Shown one piece after another: positions 41,504 to 50,806 of a stretch of DNA of 64,000 nucleotides. The position numbers and the translations under genes were made by a program. A model generated the notes under the pieces. The model did not search any database. It was not told the DNA's origin and worked only from the letters and a program-made list of their open reading frames with translations. Source of the DNA: Peptidiphaga gingivicola (GTDB lineage: Bacteria > Actinomycetota > Actinomycetes > Actinomycetales > Actinomycetaceae); NCBI RefSeq assembly GCF_001652275.1, contig NZ_LVZK01000001.1, positions 930,001-994,000 of the forward strand, written 5' to 3'. Positions within the stretch are counted from its first letter, which is position 1. Every line of letters starts with the position of its first letter.

Positions 41504-41794
41504 GGAACGGTCGGTCGGATCGCGCTTCGCAGAATTGCGCGGCGGTTGGAGCCCGAGGGCTCTGGGCGGGCCTGACGGCAGGTCGGAGGCCTTTCAAGAT
41601 CCGTGTGCCGCTTCGCTCTAGGCCGGCCTGACGGAGGTCCGAGACGGTGCGGCAGCGGGGTTCCAAGTCGCCCGGCGGCGGTGCACAGGCTCTAAACGCT
41701 GCCTTCTTGTCCACAACTCCTCGTGGCAAATCGACAGCGGTCTTTCGGTGTGATCAAATGTTACTCAAACAACATATTCACGCGAGGAGATTCG
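41504..41794. other. Intergenic region upstream of the 5'-nucleotidase
   Basis: About 290 bases. GGCCTGACGG occurs twice (near 41569 and 41622) as part of a decayed repeat. The gene's ribosome-binding site GAGGAG is at 41784-41789. No gene is seen. Confidence 0.4.
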
Positions 41795-44683
41795 ATGACG
41801 AAGACACGGCTGCGTTCCCTTTTCGGCGGCGCGGCAACGTTATCACTGCTGATTGCACCGATTGCGGCTCACGCCGACGGGCGCGGAACCCCCGGGGGCT
41901 CCTCCGATTCGCAGATTTCCGCGGACGGCCGGCCGACGTACAAGCCGACGCCGCCTCAACCGGCGCATACTCAACCGGCGCAGCCGCGAGTTCCCAAGAC
42001 GGCCGCCCCGAACCCGGGCGCCCCGGCTGCGAGCGCGACCGCCGCCCCGAGCCCGAATGCGCCTGCGGCCCCGCGCTCGAACGCGCCCGCCGAGGCGAAC
42101 GGAACCGTGACCCTCGATCTATACAACCTGACCGACGTCCACGGGCACATCGAGAAGGCGAGCAAGAACGGGGCCGTCACCGAATCCGGCGTTTCGGCGG
42201 TCGGCTGCTACCTCGACAGGGCCCGCTCCGCCAGCGGCGACTCGTCCTTCACGCTGCTTGGCGACAACATCGGAGCCTCGCCCTTCACATCCGGCTCGCT
42301 GCAGGACAATCCGACCATCGCCGCGCTCAACGAGCTCAAACCCGTGGCCTCGACGATCGGCAACCACGAGCTCGACCTCGGCGTCGACGTCTTCAAGCAT
42401 CGCATCGACGGAACCGGAGGGTACACGAAGGTCGGCTTCCCGTACCTCGGCGCGAACGTGGACGGCATGGGCCGGTACCTTGGCGACAAAGTGATATGGA
42501 CGTCGGCCTCCGGCGTCCGGGTCGCCTTCATCGGGGCCATCGCGGGCGACGTGCCCTACAAGCTCAGCCCGGGCGCCACGGCGGGGTTGACGTTCAACGA
42601 CCCGATTCCCAAGATCAACACGATGGCCAAGGAGCTCAAAGACTCCGGTCAGGCCGACGTCGTGATCGCCATGCTCGACGACGACGTCAAGAACAACTAC
42701 CCGAAAATGGGCCCGTCCGTCGACGGGATCATGGGCGGCGACACGCATGTGCCCTACAAGTTCTCGATGGTGGACGGGGCTCGGGGCAACAAGCTCTCGG
42801 CCATAGCCTCCGGATCGTACACCGACAACCTCGGCAACCTGCAGATCACCTATGACAAGGCGGCGAAGAAGGTTGTGCGCTCCGAGGCCAAGCTCATTCC
42901 CGCTTCGGAAGTGGCCCAATGCGGCGAAAAGCAGTCGATCAAGCAGATCGTCGACAAGGCGGTGGAGGATTCCAAGGCGGCCGGCGACAAGGTCGTGGCC
43001 ACGGGCTATGGCTCGGCGTTTTCCCGCGGCGTCTTCTCGTCGAACGGCGAGGCGCCCGATCCCGGTTCCAACCGCGGCATCGAGTCCTCGCTAGGCGACC
43101 TCGCCGCAGACTCACTTCAAGGGACCGTGACAACGAAAGAGGGCAAGCCGGTGGACATCGGCGCCATCAACGCCGGAGGGCTGCGCGCCGACCTCGTCCC
43201 CTCAGCGAACGGAGACATCACCTACCGTCAGACCTTCGCCGTCCAGCCCTTCTCCAACCAGCTGGGGTATGTGACGATCACGGGCGCGGACTTCAAGAAG
43301 GCCCTCGAGCAGCAGTGGAAGACCAACCTCAATACCCAGAATTCCCGGCCCATGCTCAAATTGGGCTTGTCGCGGAACGTAAAGTACACCTTTGACCCGG
43401 CAAAGCCTTACGGCAATCGCATCACGTCCGTAACGGTCAACGGAAAGCCGCTCGACCTCAAACGCAAGTACACAGTCGGCTCGGTCACCTTCCTGCTTTC
43501 CGGCGGCGACTCGTTCGACGCCCTGACAGCTGGCGGCGCCCCCGTCATCACCGACAATCTCGACCGCGACAAGTTCAACTCGTATCTGGCTGCCAACCCG
43601 GGCCTCAAACCGCGCGCCGCAAAGTCCTCCATCGGGGTCACCCTTCCCTCGGAGCCGGTCAAGGACGGCCAGACGATTGACGTTTCCCTTCGCGGGCTGT
43701 CCTTCTCAGAAGGGCCGTCGGTGACGAAGAACGTCAAGGTGAATGTGGGGGAGGCATCCACGACGTCGCCGGTGGACAACTCGTTGGCAGACCCGGACGC
43801 GAACAACGAAAAGGCGACGATCACGGCCGACGGCGCCGGCCGCGCAGTCGCCAAGGTGAAGGTTGACGGCAAATGCGCCGCGAATCCGGGGAAGCAGATC
43901 AAACTTCCCGTCACTGTGAGGACCGATTTCGCCGAAGTCGTGGGGGCCGAGCAGGGGCTGACCGTCACCGTGGCGTGCGGCGGATCGGCGCAGCCGACGG
44001 CTTCGCCTTCGTCCGCCGCCCCCGGAGCGCCTTCGACGCCGCCTTCGACCGCTGCCCCGGGAGCGCCTTCGACCAGCCCGAGCGGCACGGCAGCGCCCAC
44101 CGCCACCGGCAGCGCGAAACCGACCCCGAGCGGCAATCCGAGCGACGGCGGCAAGCCAAGCGCGAGCTCGAAGCCGAGTTCCACCTCTGCTCCAAGCGCC
44201 ACGGCGAAGCCCAGTGGCACGGTTAAGCCCAGTGGCACGGCGAAACCCGGCGGCCCCACGGCCTCGCCCAGCGCCACGGTTAAGCCCAGCGCAACCGCTG
44301 AGGCCCCGAGGCCCAGCGGCAACGCCTCGCCCAGCTCCGCGCTTCCGAGCGCAGTGGACCCCGGCGGCAACGGACCCAGCGACGGCAACAGGCCGGGAGA
44401 CGACCTTCGGCCCAGCTCCACTGGGGATCCAGGTCCTGCGAAGGGCAATGCGCGCAAGCGCGGCGAAGGCTCTGTGCCGCATGCCTCCGCGGCGAGCCGC
44501 AACGCGGACGGGCCCGATGCAGACGTGAAGGCCAAGTCGACGGCGTCCAAGCGCAATCTGCACACGCCGGGTCTGGCGTACACGGGCGCCGAATCGCTTC
44601 CGCTCCTTATCGCGGCCCTTGTGCTTCTGTCCCTCGGCGGCTTGCTTGTGGCCCGTCGCCGGGCGGCCCGGGAAGACAACTGA
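41795..44683 (+). CDS. Wall-anchored 5'-nucleotidase / UDP-sugar hydrolase with LAxTG signal
   Basis: The ATG at 41795 follows GAGGAG-ATTCG. The 962-residue product has a signal peptide (TRLRSLFGGAATLSLLIAPI) and a Pro/Ala linker. A metallophosphoesterase domain follows with all metal sites visible: LTDVHGH, LGDNIG, GNHELD and GGDTHVPY. The 5'-nucleotidase C-domain contains INAGGLRADL and the substrate loop LSGGDSFDAL. A long Ser/Pro/Lys/Gly-rich wall-spanning region follows. The end is a sortase signal LAYTG (about residue 927), a hydrophobic helix and RRRAARED. LAxTG is typical of class E sortase substrates in high-GC Gram-positives. Role: extracellular nucleotide dephosphorylation for phosphate or nucleoside supply. 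Confidence 0.93.
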   Translation: MTKTRLRSLFGGAATLSLLIAPIAAHADGRGTPGGSSDSQISADGRPTYKPTPPQPAHTQPAQPRVPKTAAPNPGAPAASATAAPSPNAPAAPRSNAPAEANGTVTLDLYNLTDVHGHIEKASKNGAVTESGVSAVGCYLDRARSASGDSSFTLLGDNIGASPFTSGSLQDNPTIAALNELKPVASTIGNHELDLGVDVFKHRIDGTGGYTKVGFPYLGANVDGMGRYLGDKVIWTSASGVRVAFIGAIAGDVPYKLSPGATAGLTFNDPIPKINTMAKELKDSGQADVVIAMLDDDVKNNYPKMGPSVDGIMGGDTHVPYKFSMVDGARGNKLSAIASGSYTDNLGNLQITYDKAAKKVVRSEAKLIPASEVAQCGEKQSIKQIVDKAVEDSKAAGDKVVATGYGSAFSRGVFSSNGEAPDPGSNRGIESSLGDLAADSLQGTVTTKEGKPVDIGAINAGGLRADLVPSANGDITYRQTFAVQPFSNQLGYVTITGADFKKALEQQWKTNLNTQNSRPMLKLGLSRNVKYTFDPAKPYGNRITSVTVNGKPLDLKRKYTVGSVTFLLSGGDSFDALTAGGAPVITDNLDRDKFNSYLAANPGLKPRAAKSSIGVTLPSEPVKDGQTIDVSLRGLSFSEGPSVTKNVKVNVGEASTTSPVDNSLADPDANNEKATITADGAGRAVAKVKVDGKCAANPGKQIKLPVTVRTDFAEVVGAEQGLTVTVACGGSAQPTASPSSAAPGAPSTPPSTAAPGAPSTSPSGTAAPTATGSAKPTPSGNPSDGGKPSASSKPSSTSAPSATAKPSGTVKPSGTAKPGGPTASPSATVKPSATAEAPRPSGNASPSSALPSAVDPGGNGPSDGNRPGDDLRPSSTGDPGPAKGNARKRGEGSVPHASAASRNADGPDADVKAKSTASKRNLHTPGLAYTGAESLPLLIAALVLLSLGGLLVARRRAAREDN

Positions 44684-44704
44684 AGCGACAGGCGGACGGC
44701 CGAC

Positions 44705-44732
44705 GGTTGGGCGCCGAACTGGGCGCCCAACC
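44705..44732 (+). terminator. Terminator hairpin after the 5'-nucleotidase
   Basis: GGTTGGGCGCC and GGCGCCCAACC pair perfectly around a six-base loop, 22 bases after the stop codon. Confidence 0.7.
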
Positions 44733-45143
44733 GCGGACGCGTCTAACCTCCTCCCAGCCGATCGAAAGCGTATGCTGAGTAAAGCGCTTGCGCCGATCGC
44801 ATGCGCCGATCGGACGGAGCGCCCCTGATGCGCCGCGGGTCGAACTATTATCCTCCCAACGAGTCGCGGCGCGTCAGTCTGCCCGGCGGCTTCATTTCCC
44901 TGCGCGGCGCGCAAAAGCCTTCCATTAGCGGAAAGCCCTGCTGCGCCGTCGTGCCTGTGCGGCACGCCTGAGTCCGCTTGGCGGGCGCCTTCTGACTCTT
45001 CCTGTCGATCGTTTTCTACTTATTCGCAGCGCGCGATTTTATGGCCGCTGTGATAAATTTCGACTTGTTTCATCCGTCTTGCGGCGATGTCGAGGCGGGA
45101 GCGCTGTGTCCTTGGGCGTCGTTTGAGAGGCAGGGAACTGTTC
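44733..45143. other. Intergenic region
   Basis: No firm gene. A 47-codon frame at 44828-44971 has a GGAG eight bases upstream but no recognisable product, so I leave it uncalled. The region upstream of the DUF998 gene is AT-richer (45040-45075) and may hold its promoter. Confidence 0.4.
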
Positions 45144-45920
45144 ATGGTTGATGCCCGCCCGTCGCCGCGCAGCCTCAAACGCCTTGCGACCCTTCTTCTG
45201 TGGCTCGGCGCTCTGGCATACATCAGCACGATAGGCGAGGCGATCGTCGGCTGGCCTTTCGACATCCATGATTCTTACCTGTCCGAGTTGGCGGCTCGGC
45301 AGTATCCGAGGAGCTGGCTCTTCCGCCTCACAGATTTGCTCAGCGGCGTCGCTATCTTCTCCGGCACCCTGCTCTTCGTTCGGCAAGCGGGATTCCAAGC
45401 CGGACTCCGTCGATCCGCTTCGATCGAGCAAGGCAAAGGAGCCCTGCGCGCAGGCTGGGGCTCCTTTTGTCTCTTCCGCCGGGCCCTTGCCACGGGGCTT
45501 TCGATCTTCGCCCTCGCGACGATCATCGACAGCACAGTGACCCCTTTGGATTGCGCGTTGTCTCTGCCGGAATGCCGCGAGCAAATCAAGGCCGGGGAGG
45601 TGGGACGATACGAGTGGATGCACGACGCCTCAAGCGTAGCTGTGGGAGTGGGCACGGTGACGGTCGCTTGCAGCCTCATCCTGATCGTCCTTTTCCGTCA
45701 TCGTGCCCGCTACTCGCTCGGGATGCGGATTGCGGCCTCCTCGCTTGCGGCCAGCGTCGTTCTCCTCGTCGGCTTCCTCACGGGCGCCGAACTTTTGGGG
45801 GTCGGCCCCGTCGGCGTCGTCCAACGAATCCAGGTTTCCCTGACCGGGGTTCTCATCGCTTTCGCGCCGGCGGGATTCGACCCGGAAGGAGCGTTCGCCG
45901 TGCGGCGACGCCGCGAGTGA
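45144..45920 (+). CDS. DUF998 family membrane protein
   Basis: The 258-residue product has about six membrane helices. Its family-typical features are SYLSELAARQYPRSWLFR after TM1, the charged IDSTVTPLDCALSLPECREQ loop, and YEWMHDASSVAVGVGTV. DUF998 proteins are multi-pass membrane proteins of unknown function, common in Actinomycetota. The ATG at 45144 is chosen by fit to the family; the ribosome-binding site is weak. Confidence 0.8.
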   Translation: MVDARPSPRSLKRLATLLLWLGALAYISTIGEAIVGWPFDIHDSYLSELAARQYPRSWLFRLTDLLSGVAIFSGTLLFVRQAGFQAGLRRSASIEQGKGALRAGWGSFCLFRRALATGLSIFALATIIDSTVTPLDCALSLPECREQIKAGEVGRYEWMHDASSVAVGVGTVTVACSLILIVLFRHRARYSLGMRIAASSLAASVVLLVGFLTGAELLGVGPVGVVQRIQVSLTGVLIAFAPAGFDPEGAFAVRRRRE

Positions 45921-45997
45921 CGCGCCGTGTTCAATCCCGCCGCAATCGACGATCTCACAAAAATTGCACGCAGAAAACAGTGACCTTATAGAAATTT

Positions 45998-46013
45998 CAC
46001 AAATATCTGTGAT
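45998..46013. promoter_or_regulatory. TCACA-N6-TGTGA palindrome
   Basis: A perfect 5+6+5 palindrome lies 72 bases upstream of the alpha/beta-hydrolase gene, in an AT-rich pocket. It resembles a CRP/GlxR site but with the half-sites in the opposite order, so the regulator is unclear. Confidence 0.3.
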
Positions 46014-46084
46014 GTCATAGACCAGAAAACGGGGCTCAAAGGAGTCCATGCAGCTATGCTGCGCGACGAGCGAGGTGACGCGAT

Positions 46085-46813
46085 ATGACGTGGTTGATTC
46101 TTCCAGGGTGGGGGCTCCCCCCGAAAGACTACGAGAAGCTGGCGGGTCTCTTGGGGCCGGACACCCGCACACTCGATTCTTGGAAGGTCCCTCTGACGGC
46201 CGACACCGACGACATTCGCGCCGAGCTTGGAGCCTCGGACTCGCCGAAGGTCGACCTCCTCGGCCATTCGCTCGGCGGCCTCGCCGCGATCGAGTGGGCT
46301 CTTCGCCGCCCCGACCAGGTCAGACAGCTGGTTCTCATCGACCCCACCGCTCCAGACGAGGTCCCGTCGCGCTTCCATGTGGAAGGGAAGCTTCGACGGG
46401 GAATGGACAAGCTGGCCGGTGCGGCCGTCGAGGCCCTGTGGCGCGTGGGCCCCAGGATTCGCCGATGGGGAATCCGCCAAACCACCGGAAGCGAAGACAC
46501 TCTTCCGATCGACGAGGCGCGTGCACGTTACGGGACGCGGGAAAACAGCCGACGCCTGGCCGAGCAGCTCTCGACCAGTTGGGAGCATGCCGCCCGGGTC
46601 GACGCTCTGCTCGACGCCGACGTCGTGCGACGTCGCAGCCCGGCTCCGCTGCTCCTCGTCGGCGCGGGCAACGGCAAGCAGCGCCGATTCCTGCGCAGCC
46701 AGTGGGATCTGGGGCGCAAGCTGCACGCCCGAACGATCATGCTGACCGGCCAGAATCACGTTTTCCCACTGACGAGGCCGGATCTAGTTGTGCGCCACAT
46801 TCAAAGCCAGTAA
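46085..46813 (+). CDS. Alpha/beta-hydrolase
   Basis: The 242-residue product has LILPGWGLPPKDY (oxyanion region), nucleophile elbow GHSLGG near residue 61, and strand VRQLVLIDPTAP. Acid and base positions are probably near LLLVGAGNG and GQNHVFPL. It resembles BioH-like or proline-iminopeptidase-like hydrolases; the substrate is unknown. It is monocistronic and convergent with lysX. Confidence 0.85.
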   Translation: MTWLILPGWGLPPKDYEKLAGLLGPDTRTLDSWKVPLTADTDDIRAELGASDSPKVDLLGHSLGGLAAIEWALRRPDQVRQLVLIDPTAPDEVPSRFHVEGKLRRGMDKLAGAAVEALWRVGPRIRRWGIRQTTGSEDTLPIDEARARYGTRENSRRLAEQLSTSWEHAARVDALLDADVVRRRSPAPLLLVGAGNGKQRRFLRSQWDLGRKLHARTIMLTGQNHVFPLTRPDLVVRHIQSQ

Positions 46814-46987
46814 ACCGCGACGTCGCCCGGGCTCGGTCCGCACGCGCCCATAGCCCGCCTGAGCTCGGCCGGCGCCGCACCGCACGCTGCTCTGCCCTCA
46901 GAATTGTCCAAGCGCAGAAGAGCCGACCGCTTGCCAGGCGACAACACAGCCTCTGGCCCTCAAGTTGGCGAGGCGGGCTTCCGATCG

Positions 46988-49900
46988 TCAGCGGGCGGGG
47001 CGAGCCTCCGGGCGGACGAACGGGAAAGCGAGGGTCTCGCGAATCGAAGCGCCCAGCAGGAACATCGCTATCCGGTCGATGCCCAGGCCGAGGCCGCCGG
47101 TGGGGGGCATCCCGAATTCGAGGGCCGAAAGGAACTCTTCGTCGACCTCCATGGCCTCGGGGTCGCCGGCCGCTGCCCGCAAGGACTGCTCGGTGAGCCG
47201 CTGGCGCTGATCGACCGGGTCGGTCAGCTCGGTGTAAGCGGTGCCGAGCTCCATGCCGAATGCGACGAGGTCCCAGCGCTCGGCCAAGCGCGGATCGTCT
47301 CGATGGCGCCGCGTCAGCGGCGAGGTCTCCACCGGGAAGTCCGTGTAGAACGTGGGGGCGGTCGTACTGCCTTCGACGAGCTCCTCGTAGAGCTCGCTCA
47401 CGAGGTCTCCCGCGGTCATCGAGGCGGCGTAGCGGATGCCTCGCTCCCGGCACAGCCGCTGAAGCTCGTCCGCGGGCGTGTCCGGGGTGACGTCGGCGCC
47501 GACGGCCCGCGAGACCGCCGCGTGCACGGATACGACCGGCCATTCGCCGTCCAGGCTCACGACGCCGCCGCCGGGTGCGGGCGCGACGGCCTTTCCGTGG
47601 ACCGCCCACGCCGCCGTCCGAATGAGATCCTCGGCGAGCCTGCGCATCGTCGTGTAGTCGCCGTGCGCCTCATAGGCTTCCAGGGCCGTGAACTCGGGGT
47701 TGTGCGTGGAGTCCGCGCCCTCGTTGCGGAAATTCTTGCCGATCTCGAAGATCTTCTCGAATCCGCCGACGCACAGCCGCTTGAGATATAGCTCGGGCGC
47801 GATCCTCAAGGTCAAATCGAGGTCGTAGGCGTTGATATGCGTTGAGAACGGCCGCGCGTTCGCCCCGCCGTGGATGCGATTGAGCATCGGCGTTTCGACT
47901 TCGACGAAGCCGTGCTCGGCAAGCCTTCCCCGGATCGCCCGCACGGCCGCGCTGCGCGCGAGAAGGCGGCGTCGCGCCTCTCCGCCGAGCGCAAGGTCCA
48001 TGTGGCGTTGCCGCACGCGTACTTCGGCGTCGCGCAGCCCCCGGTGTTTGTCCGGGGGAGGGGTGAGGCATTTCGCGGCCATGCTCCAGCTCTCCGCATG
48101 GACGCTGAGCTCGCCGGAGCGGCTGCGGCAAGCCGTGCCCGCAACGCTGACGAGGTCGCCGGGATCGACGGTCTCCCTCCAGAGCGCGAGTCCGGCTTCG
48201 GGGCGGTCGGCGGTGAACATGACCTGGAGTTCCACGCCTCCCTCGCGCAGGTCCGCAAAAAGAACGCCGCCGTGGTCGCGCACTCGCACAACGCGTCCGA
48301 CCACCGAGACGGCCCCCGAATCGTCCCTCACGTCGCTGAGCGCGTGGCTTCTCGGCACGCTGGCGGGATAGGGGTCGATGCCGGCGTCGATCAGGCGCGC
48401 CAACTTCTCCCTGCGAATACGCTGCTGCTCGGAAAGCCGCCGCTCCGGCACGGTCGGCGTGAAAAGCTCCTCTTCCTGTTTGCGCACGGCCTCGGCCAGC
48501 TTTGCCGCCGTCTCCGGGAGGTTGAGCTGCGATGCTCGGGAGCGGCGCTGGAAGGTGCGGGGAAGCTCGGGGACGAAGCCTTCGGCCTGCCCGACGGCGA
48601 TGAGCACCTGGGTCAGCTGCGCCGTGCTGCCGTAGCAAAGCAGGCGCGGGCGCCATTGCGGCAGGTACTTTTCGTTCGACTGGTAGAGAGAGTGAAGCTG
48701 CCACCAGCGCGAGGCGAAGACCAAAACCTTCCGGTTGAGCTTCTCCAGCGGGGAGGCGCCGATGCGCTCGCCGCGGGCGAAGGATTCCCGGAACATCGCG
48801 AAGTTCAAAGAGATTTGCGTGATTCCGAGCCTGTCGGCATTCGCGATCAGCTGGGTGACCATGAGCTCGGTGACGCCGGACACCGCGGCCGGGGAACGCC
48901 GCATAAGGTCCAAAGAGACGTCCCGGCGGCCCCACGGGACGAAAGACAGGAGGCCGCACACATGGCCCTCGGCCGTGTGCGCGGTGACGATCACCGTGCG
49001 CCCGTCGCGCGGATCGCCGATCCGCCCGGACGCCATGGAAAAACCCCGTTCCGGGCCGCCGCGCCGCCACACGTCGGCGATCTCGACGAGCTCCGCCAGC
49101 TCGTCCGCGGGAATCTCCGACTGACGTCGAACCTGCACCCGGTATCCGGCGTTCGTCGGCCCCGCGATCGCCTTGCGGACGGCTCGCAACTCCGGGCTTC
49201 CGAGCCGGAAGGAGGCGACGTCGATGACGGCTTCGTCGCCCAGGACGATTGCCCTAAGCCCCTGGGCGCGGTACGCCCTCGCCCCGTCTTCGCTGGCTGA
49301 GATGACTCCGGGAACCCAGCCGTAGGAACGCGCGTGCTCCAGCCATTTCGCAATTGCCTGGGGCCATGACTGCCTGTCTCCGATGGGATCGCCCGCGGCC
49401 AAGCACACGCCGAAGACCACGCGAAACGACAGGGCGGCCTTGCCGTCGGGGGAGAAGACCGTTCGCCGATCGTCCCGAGTCGCGAAGTACCCGAGCGAAT
49501 CCGCCGAGCCGCCGACGACGAGGAGCCGCCGCACCGCCAGTTCGTCGTCGTAATCCCTTTGGGCGTTCTGCGGCGCGGCGCGGAGGAAGACGGCGATGGC
49601 CAACACGAGAGTCGCAACCGAGATGACTCCCGATGCCGTCTCCACCCAGTACGGACCCTCGATGGGGGAGCGGAAGGGGCGCTGGTCGGACGGAAGGCCG
49701 AGCGCCACGGAAATGCTCCAGTTGACCGCGTGGTGGAAGGGAAGTCTGCCGAACCCTGCCGTTTCCAGGGCAAAAAAGGCGAATCCGGCCGACGTCGCGA
49801 ACCCCAAAACGATGACGAGGCACGCCCGCCGCAAAGCTCCGGGGGCCAAGCGGGCCGGAAAGGCGCTGCGCATCCAGAAGGCGCTCGCGACGACGAACAA

Positions 49901-50491
49901 AGCGAATGCGACGGACACGAGATAATGCCAGCCGTGCGGGCGGAATCGCTCAGAAGAGCCCGAGTTGATGTGAGAAAGGACGGTTGCGACCGCCAGTGTG
50001 ACGATCACGGAGATCTGCCACATCGCCACAGACAGCCACAGCGCGGCGCGCTGACGCCGCAAAAGCCCCAGCGAAAGGAATGTGAGCAGGAAGAAGGACA
50101 ACAGGGTCGGATAGGAGGGGATGTTCGTCACATTGAGGACGCGGGCGACGTCGTAGACGAAATCCGGAACGAAGGCCAGCAGGAGCAGGGCGACCGCCTG
50201 CCACACGGCAAAAGCCTGCACAGTGAACACCAGGATGCGCGCGCCGAGCTCCTTGGCCCGGCTCGGGCCCTTCTTGCCGCTCGCGCACGTCGGGTTCTCA
50301 GTCGCTGCGAGCGTCCCGTCCGACATCACCGAATGCCCGTCCGACGTCACACCGTCCAGCGCGTGCTTTTCTGGCATGCGCCCTTCTTGCATGGATTTCC
50401 CCGACGGCATGCGCCCCTCCGGCGCCGCGCCGTCCGAGGCGCTGTTCGCTGTCGTCGGCTGCTCGCTCGTCAAATCCCTTGTCCTTCTCAT
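46988..50491 (-). CDS. lysX: LysX: lysyl-tRNA synthetase fused to phosphatidylglycerol lysyltransferase
   Basis: The 1,167-residue product is close to the mycobacterial LysX length. After a disordered lead of about 80 residues there are six or seven membrane helices (80-310). A DUF2156/MprF-type transferase domain follows (about 330-640; WVPGVISASEDGARAYRAQG, LNFAMFRESFARGERIG). Last is a class II LysRS with its OB-fold (SVVGRVVRVRDHGGVLFADL), motif 2 (FEIGKNFRNEGADSTHNPEF) and motif 3 (GLGLGIDRIAMFLLG). It charges tRNA with lysine and transfers the lysine to phosphatidylglycerol, giving resistance to cationic peptides. The N-terminal lead contains repeated SDG and EGRMP units. The gene is divergent from the FAD monooxygenase. 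Confidence 0.96.
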   Translation of the reverse strand: MRRTRDLTSEQPTTANSASDGAAPEGRMPSGKSMQEGRMPEKHALDGVTSDGHSVMSDGTLAATENPTCASGKKGPSRAKELGARILVFTVQAFAVWQAVALLLLAFVPDFVYDVARVLNVTNIPSYPTLLSFFLLTFLSLGLLRRQRAALWLSVAMWQISVIVTLAVATVLSHINSGSSERFRPHGWHYLVSVAFALFVVASAFWMRSAFPARLAPGALRRACLVIVLGFATSAGFAFFALETAGFGRLPFHHAVNWSISVALGLPSDQRPFRSPIEGPYWVETASGVISVATLVLAIAVFLRAAPQNAQRDYDDELAVRRLLVVGGSADSLGYFATRDDRRTVFSPDGKAALSFRVVFGVCLAAGDPIGDRQSWPQAIAKWLEHARSYGWVPGVISASEDGARAYRAQGLRAIVLGDEAVIDVASFRLGSPELRAVRKAIAGPTNAGYRVQVRRQSEIPADELAELVEIADVWRRGGPERGFSMASGRIGDPRDGRTVIVTAHTAEGHVCGLLSFVPWGRRDVSLDLMRRSPAAVSGVTELMVTQLIANADRLGITQISLNFAMFRESFARGERIGASPLEKLNRKVLVFASRWWQLHSLYQSNEKYLPQWRPRLLCYGSTAQLTQVLIAVGQAEGFVPELPRTFQRRSRASQLNLPETAAKLAEAVRKQEEELFTPTVPERRLSEQQRIRREKLARLIDAGIDPYPASVPRSHALSDVRDDSGAVSVVGRVVRVRDHGGVLFADLREGGVELQVMFTADRPEAGLALWRETVDPGDLVSVAGTACRSRSGELSVHAESWSMAAKCLTPPPDKHRGLRDAEVRVRQRHMDLALGGEARRRLLARSAAVRAIRGRLAEHGFVEVETPMLNRIHGGANARPFSTHINAYDLDLTLRIAPELYLKRLCVGGFEKIFEIGKNFRNEGADSTHNPEFTALEAYEAHGDYTTMRRLAEDLIRTAAWAVHGKAVAPAPGGGVVSLDGEWPVVSVHAAVSRAVGADVTPDTPADELQRLCRERGIRYAASMTAGDLVSELYEELVEGSTTAPTFYTDFPVETSPLTRRHRDDPRLAERWDLVAFGMELGTAYTELTDPVDQRQRLTEQSLRAAAGDPEAMEVDEEFLSALEFGMPPTGGLGLGIDRIAMFLLGASIRETLAFPFVRPEARPAR

Positions 50492-50806
50492 CGGCGATTC
50501 ACGGGGCGCCCGGAAAACGCCTAGGCCCGTGGGCCCGAGCGCCGGTCCGTCTGCATGCCCTTGGCGTTCATGTGCGGTTTACCCGTGAAATTTTCTATTG
50601 GAACTGTAACGGGTCGGGCGCCGCGCAGTCCATCGGAGGGGGCTTCGAGTGACGATTGTCAGCGATTCAGATGCGCGTATCAGATGCGCGCAGCGAAGAG
50701 ACGCTTTCCCGAGCGGGCTTTTGCCGGGCAGGCGCCCGCGACGCGCCTGCGCTCGCATTGTGGATGCCCGCAGTGGAACCTCATCGGGATCGTTTATGTT
50801 CGAGTC
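50492..50806. other. Divergent region between lysX and the FAD monooxygenase
   Basis: The frame that continues upstream of the monooxygenase ATG is open but not protein-like. An AT-rich patch at 50585-50605 (TGAAATTTTCTATTGGAACT) may hold the lysX promoter. Confidence 0.4.

Noticed and set aside
44828-44971. 47-codon frame between the 5'-nucleotidase and DUF998 genes
   Set aside because: It has a possible GGAG at fair spacing but no recognisable sequence, and it lies in non-conserved-looking spacer. Support is too weak to call.
45998-46013. CRP/GlxR site before the alpha/beta-hydrolase gene
   Set aside because: The half-sites are in the reverse order to the known TGTGA-N6-TCACA consensus. 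I kept it only as a low-confidence palindrome.
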